A stretch of DNA of 64,000 nucleotides from Argopecten irradians (lineage: Eukaryota; Mollusca; Bivalvia; Pectinida; Pectinidae), in NCBI RefSeq assembly GCF_041381155.1, contig NC_091140.1, positions 21,976,864 through 22,040,863 on the forward strand, read 5' to 3'. The notes beneath the pieces were generated by a model. It saw only the letters and a program-made list of their open reading frames with translations. It searched no databases and was not told the DNA's origin. The position numbers and the translations under genes are program-made. Position 1 is the first letter of the stretch, and each line of letters starts with the position of its first letter. Below are positions 42,018 through 54,854 of this stretch, piece after piece.

Positions 42018-42970
42018 CAGTATTAGTATTTAGTTAGTTGTTTTAAAGTTTTATAAATTACTGACACTTCTACAAGCCAGTACAATTATTGATACATTGT
42101 GTGTTTGTACAACAGGACACCTGAAGTTTGGACACTTTCAACAGGACACATTAACTTTGGACGCCAGTTGCAATACGATGAACCACCTTATTCACCAAAT
42201 ACTTGTACGTCAAATTTGGATACACTTGTCAAATAAAAGAAATCCGGAAGTACAGAATTTTGATACATATATACAAACACGGCTTAGAATCTGCTAGTGC
42301 TCAAGTACAGAAAATGCATTTCACCTGCGATGGGTTCAAGAGGAATATAGAACTCTAATTTTGGACAATTGTACTACTGCACATGGGATATCGGGATAAA
42401 ATTATGATATATCTGATATATAGACGTCTGTACAAGACACATTGTCTGTCTTTAGATGGGGAAAAATCGAGGGGAGAAATATAGACACCTACAACAAACC
42501 TGCATGTGTCAAATATTGAAATCAAACCAATGGATATAGCAAATTATGTAGATGGACAGAGCTACTGTTCATCATGCCAGTATAAATCAAATGTGAACAT
42601 CGGAATCAAACCAACAATATATACATAGGTTGAAAACTGGGTACACCTTCTTCCACTGGTCTGCTGTTCTGTTGTATTTCTACCATAATTGCATTTAGTA
42701 TTTGTTTTCTAGATTTATTAGTAGCTATTATTGATATGATTCAGAGTGCAATTACCATTATTGACAAGATTTATTATAAACCACTTTATTTTGGCTTAAA
42801 TGCTCAAATGCAAATTCAAATCTTGTGTATGAATGCACGACTGTTAGTATTTATTTATAATCTCTTAATCTTGAATATATGTACTTCAAAAAAGGTGGTG
42901 CAAATAATTAAAGAGTTTTTATTAAAACATGCAGAATTGTAAATGCAGAAATAAAATGGTTTATAGTGTA
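42018..42970 (+). other. MBTD1-like 3' UTR with AATAAA signal
   Basis: Follows the stop codon at 42015-42017. A canonical AATAAA at 42950-42955 would give a 3' UTR of about 0.95 kb. No other gene was seen in this stretch. Confidence 0.6.
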
Positions 42971-43120
42971 TGTAAAAATTTATGTTGATCATTTATCATC
43001 ATAGCATAGCGTAAATGTTAAAGGAGAAAGAGGAACAATTTGATAGTTTCTTAAATGCTGTACACATCTTGTGTCTATAACATTTTGTCAGATTCTGAAT
43101 TTAACAAAAGATGGAGTATG

Positions 43121-43293
43121 TCGTAATTTGTTACTATGATGGGATAGATCTGAAATCAGATGCTGACTACTGTTAATAGTAGCTAATATTATACCGGGTA
43201 ATTAACTCGTAATTTGTTACTATGATGGGATAGATCTGAAATCAGATGCTGACTACTGTTAATAGTAGCTAGTATTATACCGGGTAATTAACT
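43121..43293. repeat. 86-bp tandem duplication
   Basis: Unit starting TCGTAATTTGTTACTATGAT is present twice (43121-43206 and 43207-43293) with only one or two differences, in the MBTD1/SUMO intergenic region. Confidence 0.9.
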
Positions 43294-44162
43294 TATGGTT
43301 TAGGTGCGTTAGCATACATGTTGGATATATATTTTGCGTGATATTTAATGTCTATTTTCTCGATTTTGTTCTTTTATAGGAAAATCTTTATAATTTCTCT
43401 CAAATTGCAAAAAGCATTTTAAGAAGAAACATTGCATTGATGTGCTCACTTTTGATAATAAGAACTAGGATATCAACACTATTGTTTCATGTTGATATGA
43501 TGTATTTTGATGTTTAATAGGTTTCTTAGTCACTGTATGTATATGTTGTTATGGAACAAATCTACTGCAAATAGATTCAGTATGAGATTGCAATATTAGT
43601 TGAACGAGTCATAATTTCATCTATAAAATGTTGTACAGTGTTTTTTGCCTGAAAGGCCAGTGCTATGATTTGTTTACTATAATTAACCATTCATTTGTGA
43701 ACATAAATACTGTATTAATTTACAGACCGATGTGATAAATGCCACCCTTAATAATCACCCACATATACCATTGTTTATCATTGTCACATAGGGCAACCTT
43801 GGTCAGAAGTTAACTGAGGATGTAGGTTTTATAAATGAAATGAGTTAATAAGAACATTATGATATTGTTTTAAAATTAGTCATCTGTTCATCACATGTCA
43901 AATTTCGTCCTAGTTCCTTGTTAGATGCAATTTATATTGAATGAAAAATATTAACAAGAACATATTGTGTTATTATTTATTGTAGTAAACTTTGGAAATT
44001 TGGGTTTCCTGTTTGAATTTCTGTAAATACATAGTGAACTCCAAATATAACAGGATAAACGATTGACCTAAAATGTCATATAATATCTCATAATTTATGT
44101 GTATTAATTATACAATTTGGTTTACACATTTATGTATGAGGAGTTTAAAATAGTCGAGATGT

Positions 44163-44345
44163 TTTCAGGCCGCTATTTTGGATTTTAATAGGCCTATTTC
44201 TCGGAAGTACTGAAAGAATCCCTCCAAAATTTCATTTGCATGTTCCAATTGGCCCATATATACAAATAATTCTGTCAAAACCATTTTGTGACTGACCAGG
44301 AAAAAACATAGCTGATAGCAGCCATCTTGGATTTTGATACTTTCT
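44163..44345 (-). repeat. Solitary diverged monomer of the H2 repeat
   Basis: The segments GCTATTTTGGATTTTAAT, TTTCTCGGAAGTACTGAAAG and AGCAGCCATCTTGGATTTTGAT match the reverse complement of the diverged monomers at 19250-19650. It is a fragment without element ends. Confidence 0.5.
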
Positions 44346-44363
44346 TGGAAAGAAATACATGTA

Positions 44364-44536
44364 GATCCCAAAATGATGTAGCTATAACGTACACTTTTAC
44401 CGTCCTTGTTGATTAGTCCCACCTTCCTTTGCTTGTGACGTCACATGCATAATTCACATCAAAGCATGCATCACAATCACCGGAAGGTGGGACTAATCGA
44501 CCGTAAATTGTACTTTACCAACATTGTTATGGGATC
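44364..44536. mobile_element. Palindromic MITE family M3, copy 1
   Basis: Nested inverted repeats: outer GATCCCAAAATGATG against CATTGTTATGGGATC, inner GATTAGTCCCACCTTCC against GGAAGGTGGGACTAATC. A related copy is at about 56703-56857. No coding capacity. Confidence 0.6.
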
Positions 44537-44752
44537 TCAACCACCATTCATACTGGCAGCATTTGATTGGTCCAGAGTTCTCCACCTCAATTCGGAAGAT
44601 AACAAAACATGACTGTTGTCATATTGACCTCGACAGGTTACTGTTATGCTTTGTGAGAAATTTTCCTGTGTAAACTGTATTTAATATTTCAAAGGAAGAA
44701 GAGAACAGAAAAACACTAATTTGACTGAAACAGATCATTACATGATGGGAGC

Positions 44753-45074
44753 CAAGATCCCAATCCTCGATAATCCAGGCTTACTATTACCGTCATTATA
44801 TCCATCCCTAGACTATGTCATAGTTAAACTGGAGACAGCAGAACAGGTAACTTAGTCCTTTGATATACTTCAAAAGAATTGTATAGCGGTACATTGTTGT
44901 TGACTTTGTGGCTTTGAAAATGCCCTCGCTGTAGTCTTAGAAAGAAGTCTTTGCAGGCCTTTGGTTGGTCAGACTTTTTCTCTTGAACTGGCTTCAGTTT
45001 TACTGCGAGATAGTCCAGGGGTGGAAGTAAAGTCAGTAATAGTAATCCCTGGAGTATCGGGGATGCAAGATCCC
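44753..45074. mobile_element. MULE-like MITE family M2, copy 2, with 9-bp target-site duplication
   Basis: Element 44762-45065 starts AATCCTCGATAATCCAGG and ends CCCTGGAGTATCGGGGATG. It is flanked by CAAGATCCC on both sides (44753-44761 and 45066-45074). The interior is in opposite orientation to copy 1: it has AGGTAACTTAGTCCTTTGAT where copy 1 has the complement. TIRs are more diverged than in copy 1. Confidence 0.88.
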
Positions 45075-46500
45075 TATGGGGACATGTTGGTGCGAAATAT
45101 AGTTTGGTTCCTTATGCAGATTTGGTTTTAAAACTGAGAGATAAGCAGCAGTCATTTTGAATGGAAATCAATGCATGTACTACGTGATACATGATAAAGT
45201 TTGTTCGAGACTATTTTTTTCTATCGATTATGGAATGACATCAAAAGATGGTATCCCGCACTCACGTCATTTCAGCAGGAAGACTACAAAGAATTAAGTC
45301 TATCACAGGGATTCACCACTGGAAAACTAGTCCCAAAGTTGTCAGGTATCATGTTATGTGAATTAGTCCCATTGAGAAACATCTATCTTTGTAGTTTCAT
45401 TATGCTAATCTTATCAAATGTTTCAATGAATGGGAAAAGTACAGCAAAGAACATCTTTTATATGAAGAGGTTTGAAGCTGGAAAGTCCACTCTTCTTACA
45501 TCAGATGACTCCAGGTTAATTGGTATATATCAGCAGTAAATCATAATACCAATATCCTAAGTACTCCAGCTCTAGATCTGAAAAGTCTACTTTTGGCTAT
45601 ACTATTGACTCCAAAGCTCTCCTCTGGCAGTTTGCCCATTGGGCTTGAAATTTTCTAAATCTTGTTTTACTCCAAATAACTGCCCATTTCATATGTAATC
45701 CAATACAAAAGTTAAGAGAAACCAGCATTTCACCAAAATCTTAACCAACTTAAACAGCTCCCGACACCAGGCAATTTCAAAAGCCTCCTTTCGAGTAATT
45801 CACGATTTACTTGCATTGCTAGTTACAAAGGTGGGTATTTTTTGAAGTATTTCTTGATAATCAATGGTTAGAAAAAATAGAAATTTGTTAACTAGCCCAA
45901 GTAAGCACTGGTCAACAAACGTAACCCTACAGAGATTGTTATATAAACTGCATCCTGTCAATCAGTTGTCCAGTTCATAGCCTCTTCCGGAGTAACTGGG
46001 TTTCCTTCATCAGTATTCTGTCTGTTGTCTTTCCAGACTTTGTTACTTTCTTGTTTCCAACGGAATTTTTTCTTTGTGGTTGTGCATAAACCATTATTGG
46101 ACTACATATTCGTAATAAACATGAACATTGAAGAGGAAGTGTGTTCGACTATAGCAAGCTGGCGACAATCATGCATTTTCATACTTTTATTTCTTGATAA
46201 CTATTATCAAGATAATGATAAGATATAGATCTATAGATTTATTAGCAAATGTTTGGATAAATTCTCAATATATTTCAATTTTCCACAAGCATTTTTCATG
46301 GTTAGGTTTAAAGGTGTAAATTGGCCTGGTTGGTGGGTTATGAAAATTTCTTGAAAATGGCTTTACAGTCATTAGTGCATTCAGGTAATTACTGATGTAA
46401 CATTTGAATTAATGTCCGAGGTCTCGCATGAAAATGAAATGCTTCACAGTATATCACAATCTACTTGGTATGACGTACTTTCCCAGTAAAATTTCACAAT
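45075..46500. other. Intergenic, no gene recognised
   Basis: A 112-codon plus-strand open frame (45201-45539) has no recognisable domain and AT-rich composition like its surroundings, so it was not accepted. Nothing else was identified. A possible SUMO polyadenylation signal (AATAAA as the complement of 46535-46540) lies just beyond the right edge. Confidence 0.4.
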
Positions 46501-46973
46501 TAACTTGTAACAAAAAACTATGTACAACCACATGTTTATTTACCAATGTTTATGGGATGAATGTTGATGACTGAATGAATAAAAATGTTTTTTTGACAAA
46601 CAAACATATACAAGTGACATGACCTAGTTAATGGACACTACTACAAATAACATGAAAAGTTTGTGAGTGTGGGACCGCCACCAGGGGCCCCATCACCTCC
46701 GCACGCCTCAGTCTTTACACCAAAAGTTACACGCTCTGCTCAACTTGAGGTGTATCCAAACACTAAGTCACTATCGCTGCAGAGGAAACTATGCTTGGGA
46801 AAACTCCTCCGTGACGACGCACTATTTCTCCTCTTCACAACATTCATCACAACAGCCCAAAGACTGCCCAAAGTCAACATGAAATTAGTGATTAAAGTTC
46901 CAATGAGAGATGAGAATGATGAATGCTGAGATAAGGTTTCTTTAAGAAATCCAGAAAGTACTTTTGATCCAAT

Positions 46974-49900
46974 TTACCGATGTCCTCCAGTTTGTTGTGC
47001 AAATACATCTATTGTGTCTCCATCTTCCATGTCAAGCTGTGAAAGACAAGACAAAAGGTTAGTATTTAAATGGAGAAAATAAACTTTCACACCCATCAAA
47101 TAAGCTTATTTCAAAATCTAATTTCAATGACTCAAGAAAAGATAACCTAACCCATTAACTTAATACTAAATGTAAACATGGACAATTTTGACAACAGCAG
47201 GAGACTTTCATTATTTCTAATTTCCATGTGACCTTTGGATTGTGTGCAATTCTAAAGTTTACTTTTTCTGGCAGTTTTAATTTTAACATATTTTAAGTTA
47301 AAGGGCACAATAAAGCAATTTTAATTGACTTTCATTAATAGCTGCCAAAAATCTTGGTTATTTCCCTTTATCATTTCTATGATGAACTAAGTACCATAAT
47401 GCCTTTAAATGTGTTCTGGTCATGGATAACTCGACCCAAGTCTCAGTACAATTACTAAAATTCACAAAACCAACCAAAATTCTGAGGCAATAAGTCAGCA
47501 AAATAGTTTGTTTGCAGCTGTTAAACAAAACCAGATGATAGTTTAAAAGTCGCTTAACAAACAAAATTCAGTTAACTTGTTTGATGTACAAAATGTGTTG
47601 GTGTGTGTACATGTACATGTTATTTTATGATAATCATGACAGCACTAATTGAGTATCATTTTCTTCAATTATAGGAGCTGAAACTGGGCAAAAATTTTCA
47701 CATAGCTTACAAGTTTTTTTGTTTTTCTTTAGTAATCCATTGAAAGAGGTTTGATAAGAAACTCATTCAAATGGACAGATAGCCTGATATACATTAAATT
47801 AAAAGACAATAGTCTATGCACCCACTGTGGAAACATTTCTGCAGAAGTCACTTTACAATCACTAATAACAATGTTATTTTCAATTAATGTTAAATAAAGT
47901 TGTAGACCACAACTCACATTTCATTGCTGCCATAAATATAAAGCTGTTCTTAATTTTTCAGTACAAACAAGAATTATGGCACCCATAACTTTAATGTAAA
48001 CCCAATTAATAGTCTAATATAATAACTGAAATTCTTATTAGCGATATATTCTTGGCCAAACAATGTAGATACATAGAATTACTTACTCCAGTAGGGGTAT
48101 CTGTTTCATTGATTGGATTACCGTCAAATCTAAACCGTAAGGATTGAATTTTCACTCCCTGAAAAACATACACAAGCATTGATTATATGCATCACAAGTT
48201 GGTTCATCCTCCTCAACAGTCAAAACCCTATATTAAACAAAGCAACTTCCACATAAGCTTATTCCAGACCAAACAAAAATACCAATGTCTCATAAAAAAT
48301 AGTTATCATCAGCACTTCAAACTGTATTATCAGATTCCTGATGTTTTTCAATTGAAGTAGGACTTGCTCAGGGCCGTTCCAGCAAAACATATATATGGCA
48401 CCCAGGGAAGGCACTTTAAAAAATAGTATGTGCCATGGTGGGTTCAAAATAAAATCACTTCTGTGCCAAGGTGGCGTTTCAATAAAATCACTTCTGTGGG
48501 TGGGTCTATCAGAAGCATTTGTAACCTTTTGAAATAAAATGCAAAATTTGTGTTTTATAATGCTGTCAGTCATCCTGACTGCAAAATAACTGTTGAGAAA
48601 AATGTTAATTTCTGACAATACTAATAGCTTGTTCATCTTCAATAAAAAAACAATTTATTTTTTATGGGTGTTTTGATATAATAATGGCAGAATATTTATC
48701 TAAAACATGTTATATTCAATCAAACTTGGCAATGGTACAGAGAAACAAAAGTTTTTGGCAAAATACTGATGTAATCAACAGATTTTATTTGAATTTACTT
48801 GTAGTTGAGGAAAAAGTGGCAGTTCACAAGCGCAAGTGTGAATGTTCAGATGTCTACTCTTTCATTACGCTTGCGCAACACTTCAGTATCTTAAGTAGAT
48901 TTTCTGCTGGTTCTAGGCAGACTATTCCTTTATACAAATTACATAATAGATGTAGCACATCAAACAATAGTTCACTGCACTATATACAGTACAATTTTGT
49001 CCTTGGACTCTTCGGTGATACTAGAAATCAAAATATGTCAATTCAAAAAGATGTCGGAGCTAAATACAAAATTAAATCGCTTCTATACCATGATCTTGTT
49101 TACAAAAAAATGGATATGTGTGGGGGTCAACAAAATTGAAAATTTCTTCTATCTGTGGGTATCCAAATTTCAAAGTGCCTTCCCCCCCTACCATATATGT
49201 TTTGCTGGAACAGCCCTCATGAACAAATCATGATAATACATATAAAAAAAATTTTAAGCAAACTTCCATTATCCCCAAAACATTTCAAAATCAAAACCCT
49301 GTCTACTTTTACACAAGTATTTTTTTCTTAAAGATGCTACATCGTTGGCGAATGGTATGTTTTCCTTATCAAAAATACAAGCAGATGACTTAGTAATCTT
49401 CTTCATTTAAAGATAAAAATATTCAAAATAATTGCATCATGAAAAAAAGTTCATGGCACTATGCCCTTTATGGAATGTAATACTGATTGTGCATCTATCA
49501 AAAGTAAACCGGGTTAATTTGTGCAAGACATGCATTTACATCAGTGAATACCTCTTATTGTTCAAATAACCAGTATCACTTATGCTCTGTTGGTAGAGGA
49601 ACATCTTTAAAATCCTTCCCTTTTTCAACCCAATATGCACTCCTCCTCTTTTTCAGACTTCAATTTCACTTACTTACGTTTAAAGGGAGAAACTTTTCTC
49701 ACTAATTTCTTTTGAAAATTGATTTATGACTTACTTTGTAGAATACATGTAATATAGAAACTTTGCTTACTGATTTCTTTTGAAAATTGAATTATAGCTT
49801 ATTTTGTAGAGTAATTTTATGAAAGACAAGTCAAAATTTGTTTCTGTTATACTCCCCCTGTCCTGATCTGTTCCAATTTTATAAGTGCCCTGGGTGCTTA

Positions 49901-51352
49901 TTGGGTTTAATACGGTAATTGCAAACTGTATAAATCTTTTTCTATTCAAATACTACATGTCACTTATCCAGACTTGGTCAGGGAGGGAAATTGGTTTTTC
50001 ATGCCCTTTTTAAACACTTACAACTCTGTCACAGTATGCCATCATCAATTTCCGTAGAGGTGTGTTTTTCTTGATTTTGAAATGTACCACACTACCATCT
50101 TGACCTGTGACTTTTAAGTTTATGTGTTCTGCTGGTCCTTCTGGCTTTACTATCTGCTGTTGCTGTTGATCATCTCCCTGTCAAGCAAACAATTATTGCT
50201 ATAGTAGGTAATAGTGATTTTTAAAATTTTCAACATATTTTTACAAAAATCTTTCATTTTCACAAAATTTCAAGAGAATTCCACATTTACATCAAGGCAT
50301 CATCAGGATTACTCCTACATGTGTACGAGATCTTATTACATCGATTACGAGATCTGCATGTCTGCTATGTTGCTATCAGTATTCAGCGACCGATTATTTA
50401 TCGCAGTTTTTAAAAGTATCGAAGACAATTTATATGGCATGATTATATAAAAGATTACTGATGACTTACTTGTTGATTATAAATTAATTCATTTCTGCAC
50501 ATAATTTTGTATGACAACCCCATATAAAATTATATGCAAGTGGTTACTTTCTCTGAAGGATCGGTATAATATAATGGGAATGACAGAAACATAAACTTGG
50601 ATATATGTATAATCATGCAGCCTTAGCGTTCAGACCATCTCCATATCCTTTTCAAGCACAGAAAATGGAAAAGTACCATACTATTTAATTTAACAATTTT
50701 ACAGAGGGATACATACACGCAATTTTAAAGATTTTTCTGAATTTAATAATGACCTCATATCCGGGGACACCCGGCAAAAACCCTTATCTTGGTAAAATTC
50801 TGCAAGACATGTGTAACGTTTCTACAATAAATCAAATTGTGCAAATGATTGCTAGAACAAGTGAAAGATCCTAGTGTTTGCACTATACTTTCGTTCATAC
50901 TCCAAATCACCAGTTATCGGGATCGCGGATGGCGATCCAATCACAGACGTATTTTACTTGCACGATTAAAAGGTTTAAAATGTACCTTTTTGGACAATAC
51001 ACTCACGAACTTAATGAAATGGAGTTTTCACTGAACATGTGGGTAATCCAAAATACCAAATACAATCTATGGTCAGGTTAATGTTCTCCCTCCAATCATT
51101 TCTTAATCAACGCAACTCACAAACATTAAAAAACTTTCAAATCCACCTGTTCTTGGTGTAATAATTTTTTGTCCAGGAAATAAAAATACTATTGATTAGT
51201 CCGGAATATAATATTGAAGAACCGCGGGAAATCAGACATCACGTCGAGAGAATACCCTTGTTTCGCCAATTTATTTATTACTTGATCGCATTAATTCATT
51301 AAAACTTTTACATTTTCAATTTAAATCTACGCGTTACCTTAGTTTCTGACAT
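46974..51352 (-). CDS. SUMO: SUMO (small ubiquitin-related modifier), complete, 4 coding exons
   Basis: Protein modifier conjugated to lysines by the E1-UBC9 system, acting mainly in the nucleus. Exons in gene order (complement): 51338-51352 (MSETK), 50022-50177, 48087-48158, 46974-47036, all GT/AG and phase 0, giving 101 aa, the usual SUMO length. The beta-grasp core is clear: [20 protein letters not shown], then [28 protein letters not shown] and [18 protein letters not shown]. The precursor ends GG-HR, so a SENP protease would remove two residues. The flexible N-terminus has five glutamines and a VKPE motif (K16), a consensus SUMO acceptor as in the SUMO2/3 branch, suggesting chain formation. 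SUMO2/3 class is preferred over SUMO1. Introns hold a TIR element and an M1 MITE. Confidence 0.97.
48370..49217. mobile_element. 848-bp TIR element in SUMO intron
   Basis: Termini are inverted copies of about 48 bp: AGGGCCGTTCCAGCAAAACA at the left and the complement of AGGGCTGTTCCAGCAAAACA at the right, both continuing to GGGAAGGCACTTT. The interior is AT-rich. A 151-codon open frame (48684-49139) shows no transposase motif and is probably fortuitous. No target-site duplication is obvious. Superfamily unassigned. Confidence 0.75.
49328..49611 (-). mobile_element. MITE family M1, copy 3
   Basis: Reverse-complement copy with both ends (TTAAAGATGCTAC at the left; CTCTACCAACAGAG-side terminus ending ACATCTTTAA at the right). 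It is shortened internally and more diverged than copies 1, 2 and 4. In the SUMO intron between exons 2 and 3. Confidence 0.7.
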
Positions 51353-54300
51353 CGTGAAAAATACGTTTAATTTCTTCTTGGTGGCTTATTCCCCGAGTGG
51401 CGTCGTGTTATCGGTCTTGTTTGCGGAGAAAATGGCGCACAAAGGAAAGGGGTACCGGGGCCTCATCAAAGCGATATGTAACACGCTTTCTGATTGGTCA
51501 ACATTGGAAAAACTCTCTAAACACAAATAAAGATAAAAATAGAAACATTTCATTGATTTTACCGCAAAAACGATCAAAAATGATAAGAAAATACAGAGAA
51601 TGTACACATATGAGTATACTTAACTACAAATTTCATGATCATTGTGAATTTAATTTTTTTCCATTACATTTTTGTTTTCCAGTCTTGACCAATGAGATTA
51701 GACGTTCCTTAGTGTTCCGCAAACCGGATGGAACCGGATTGAAAAGTAGGTCACGGGGTCGACGAGTACAATTTTTTCTACGCAGTTTTATTTGCAAATC
51801 CAAGTAAAGAAATTTTCAAAAAATGCTTTTTACAAGATTAAGCGTTATGCTACAGTTGATGATTTATACAGTGTATATTTTCAATAAGTGTAAACGAAAT
51901 CAGAACCTGAGTCTTATATCAGAAACATATATATAGATCTAGTCTCTAGACAGAACCAAAAGATATGTAAAAAAATCTTGGACAAAACTTACCTAAAAAA
52001 ATAAAAATATCAGTTTGTTATTTTAAAACCAGTTTTATTCGGATACATGTTTACAAGATGGAATTTAACATTTATAGTAGGAACGAAAAAGTCAGGACAT
52101 GATACTGACTTGAGATTGTGCTGCGGGAAAATGAGTTCTAAAAAAATGACATATTTAAAATTAATGACGTAGATGAAATCCTTGTTTATGATGAATTTAT
52201 ATACTACTAGTAATATCTCTAAATCTATGATAATACAATGGAGTTTTCACAATACATTTGATGTAATTGGGTGAACGTACATGAAGATTGCAAACCCATT
52301 GACTGGAGCACAGATACCTCCAGTTAAAACTGGTTTCTTTACTTTTTACTTTTAGTATAGGACTTACAAATATATACACAATATATGCATATGTATGTAT
52401 TATGTTCCTGATTTAAGTATTTTGTTTTTAAGATAATAATGTTTTCATATAAGTTACACAAGGAGAAAAACTTAAGTTTTGACTTAAGTCTGCACTTTTG
52501 TTTCGAGAAATCGCAGCCTAGTTCTCATATAAAGATATTTTAAAATTATTTTTAGAGCATGAAATCCAATACTGTGAAGTTTATCGAATAAAAACATATA
52601 TAGACATAGACACACATTCAGGGGTCTATCTGCCGATTGTAAAAATAACAGAGTTGCAAATCTTCCTGATGGACGTTACGTATATATATATATATATATA
52701 TATATAGATAATAAATAAATGTTGAATATCCTTGTGATGGGATTTAAATAGAAAAAAACACCTAAAACAAATCTGCGATCGATCTCTAACGTTTTCCCAG
52801 CTGCCGCTGTTCTCCAGGAGATGTTTATTATATAGCATTGTCTAAATATTCCTATTAAAATTATCCAACGTACATTGTAGCAACATATTGATTCGAAATG
52901 GAAACGCACTCAGCCATAATTCCTATATTGCATGTACAAGTCACAAGGCAATTATATACATGTATATATAGCTTACGGCCGATGCATATCATTTTTATCA
53001 TATTATGTAATAATTTAAGGTAACAATATATACCTTCCGGCAATTTGGGTCACGGATGAACGAACAACATCTAATTAACCAACCAAAGCAGATATATCCA
53101 AATAGTCTAGATATGGAAAGCATGCTTAGCCAAGATATTTAGTATAATGAGTATTCAGTAAAACTCTCCTTAGGCAAGAGTATTCATTACGGATACTCTG
53201 AGTCTCTTTAGACTAGTAAGAATAATCTCCTTAGACAAGGATAATTAGTACGAAGTGCCTTCTTAGGCAAGGGTATTCAGTAAGACTACTCTCTTTAGAC
53301 AAAGGTGTTCAGTATACGATACTCCCCTTACCCAAGGTACTCAGTCTCTCCATAGTCAAGGGTATTCAGTAAGATTACTCTCATTAGCCAGGGCATTCAG
53401 TAAGATTACTCTCAATAGCCAAGGGCATTCATTAAGATTACTCTCCTTAGACAAGGATATTCACTATAGATTGTCTCCTTAGACAAGGGCATTCAGTACG
53501 ATTCTCTCCTTACCCAAGGTACTCTCCGTAGTCAAGGGTATTCAGCAGGATATTCTCCTTAACCAAGGGTATTCACTATTACCAGAAACATATCAAAATT
53601 ATGTTAATCATGTTTCTGAAAATACCCTCGGCTAGCAAAGTTGATCAGTTATGTGGAGAATTCACACTTAGAAGATAAAAGGGTATAAATTCATTATTTT
53701 TTCCTTCTTTCTTTTTTCAAGTTTACTTTTTCTTTTCTTTTTTATCATACACAGCATCATCGTCAGCACAATTAAGCAGTTTTAAGACAATATTAGTTCT
53801 GAAATTCGACATCATCACTGAAGCAATTATTTTGTACTTGAATATTTATCTGAAACCAGGGATTTAGATATCTAAATATCTGCTGATTACAATTAACTGA
53901 TTACAATACCCACGCCAGGTATGTGACATGAAATTATATATATATATATAAGTGCCATATGTGCTAGAGTATATATCTATAATTCGAAATTTCTTAAATA
54001 ACTTTTAAAAATTAACGAAAAAATAAAAATAAAATGAAAATCATTTTAAAGGATTTCTATCTGCGCCGAGTAAGCTTCGAACCAGTGTAGGTTCAATATC
54101 TAAACGCCATCTAAACGACTCATAGGTTTACGCACTTCACTCTGCAAACTACGAGCTTGTTATTCAGGGTTGTTTTCCCAAATTGAAAGTAGAAGGCAGC
54201 CAGAGACAGGAGGCGGCGTTTGTAAGTATTTTTATTACGCTGTACAAATGGGGTAAGACATGGTGACAATGGTCGTGTCCACGTGTATACAGTAATATGA

Positions 54301-54854
54301 GTGATATATATCACAAAAACTGATGTAGGCCTATCCGATCTTTGTAATTACATTTTTTAACAAAAAAGAATTGTCCAATTTTTTTTTGCAAACTTCCTAT
54401 AGGCTTACAGTATTTCTCGGAAAAGGAAAGCGTTTTAGACTGTTAGACGTCGCGTAACAATGTGAAAGGTACACTGTAGATCTTTATTATACACATTAGA
54501 TTATGCAAATGTAATATTGTATTTATATGAACATACTTGTGCTTAATAAACACTTAGAATAGTGAATATTTTATGTTGTTGGCAATACTAAGCAGTATCA
54601 TAACTTCCTGTTAAGCCAAGATAGATGAGCTCACATGATAAGCTAATCTCATTTGCATTTTTATATTGTCCTTAGCCTGTTAGAGGATAGAATATCCGGG
54701 ATCATATAACACATTCATTTTATTGACTGGTTGTTTGATAGTACATGTATATAGGTAAATGTAGAAGCTTCATAGATATAGATCAAACAATACTGATCAA
54801 TATTACCGCCAGTAAATGTAAAAAAAAAAAACAACAACTTTTATATTGACTTTC
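51353..54854. other. Intergenic region between SUMO and the CUB-like gene, left part
   Basis: The first ~100 bp upstream of the SUMO start (51353-51450) must hold its 5' UTR and promoter. A 136-codon plus-strand frame (51397-51807) overlaps this and was not accepted. The rest is AT-rich with (TA)n runs at 52679-52705 and near 53940. No gene was recognised. Confidence 0.4.
53130..53590. repeat. Degenerate ~30-38-bp tandem array
   Basis: Repeated phrases CTCCTTAGACAAGG and GGGTATTCAGTAAGATTACT recur about 13 times with many substitutions and length changes. It is much older than the other arrays in the window. No exon is adjacent. Confidence 0.75.

Noticed and set aside
45201-45539. 112-codon plus-strand open frame
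   Set aside because: No domain, no splice context, sits beside a MITE in repeat-rich intergenic DNA.
48684-49139. 151-codon frame inside the 848-bp TIR element
   Set aside because: AT-rich, no transposase motif, too short for a catalytic core; treated as fortuitous.
51397-51807. 136-codon plus-strand open frame opposite the SUMO promoter
   Set aside because: No recognisable domain; it overlaps the SUMO 5' region and has a composition like the surrounding intergenic DNA.
54050-54130. tRNA-like sequence (TTCGAACC, GGTTCAATAT)
   Set aside because: No cloverleaf could be drawn on either strand and box spacing is wrong.
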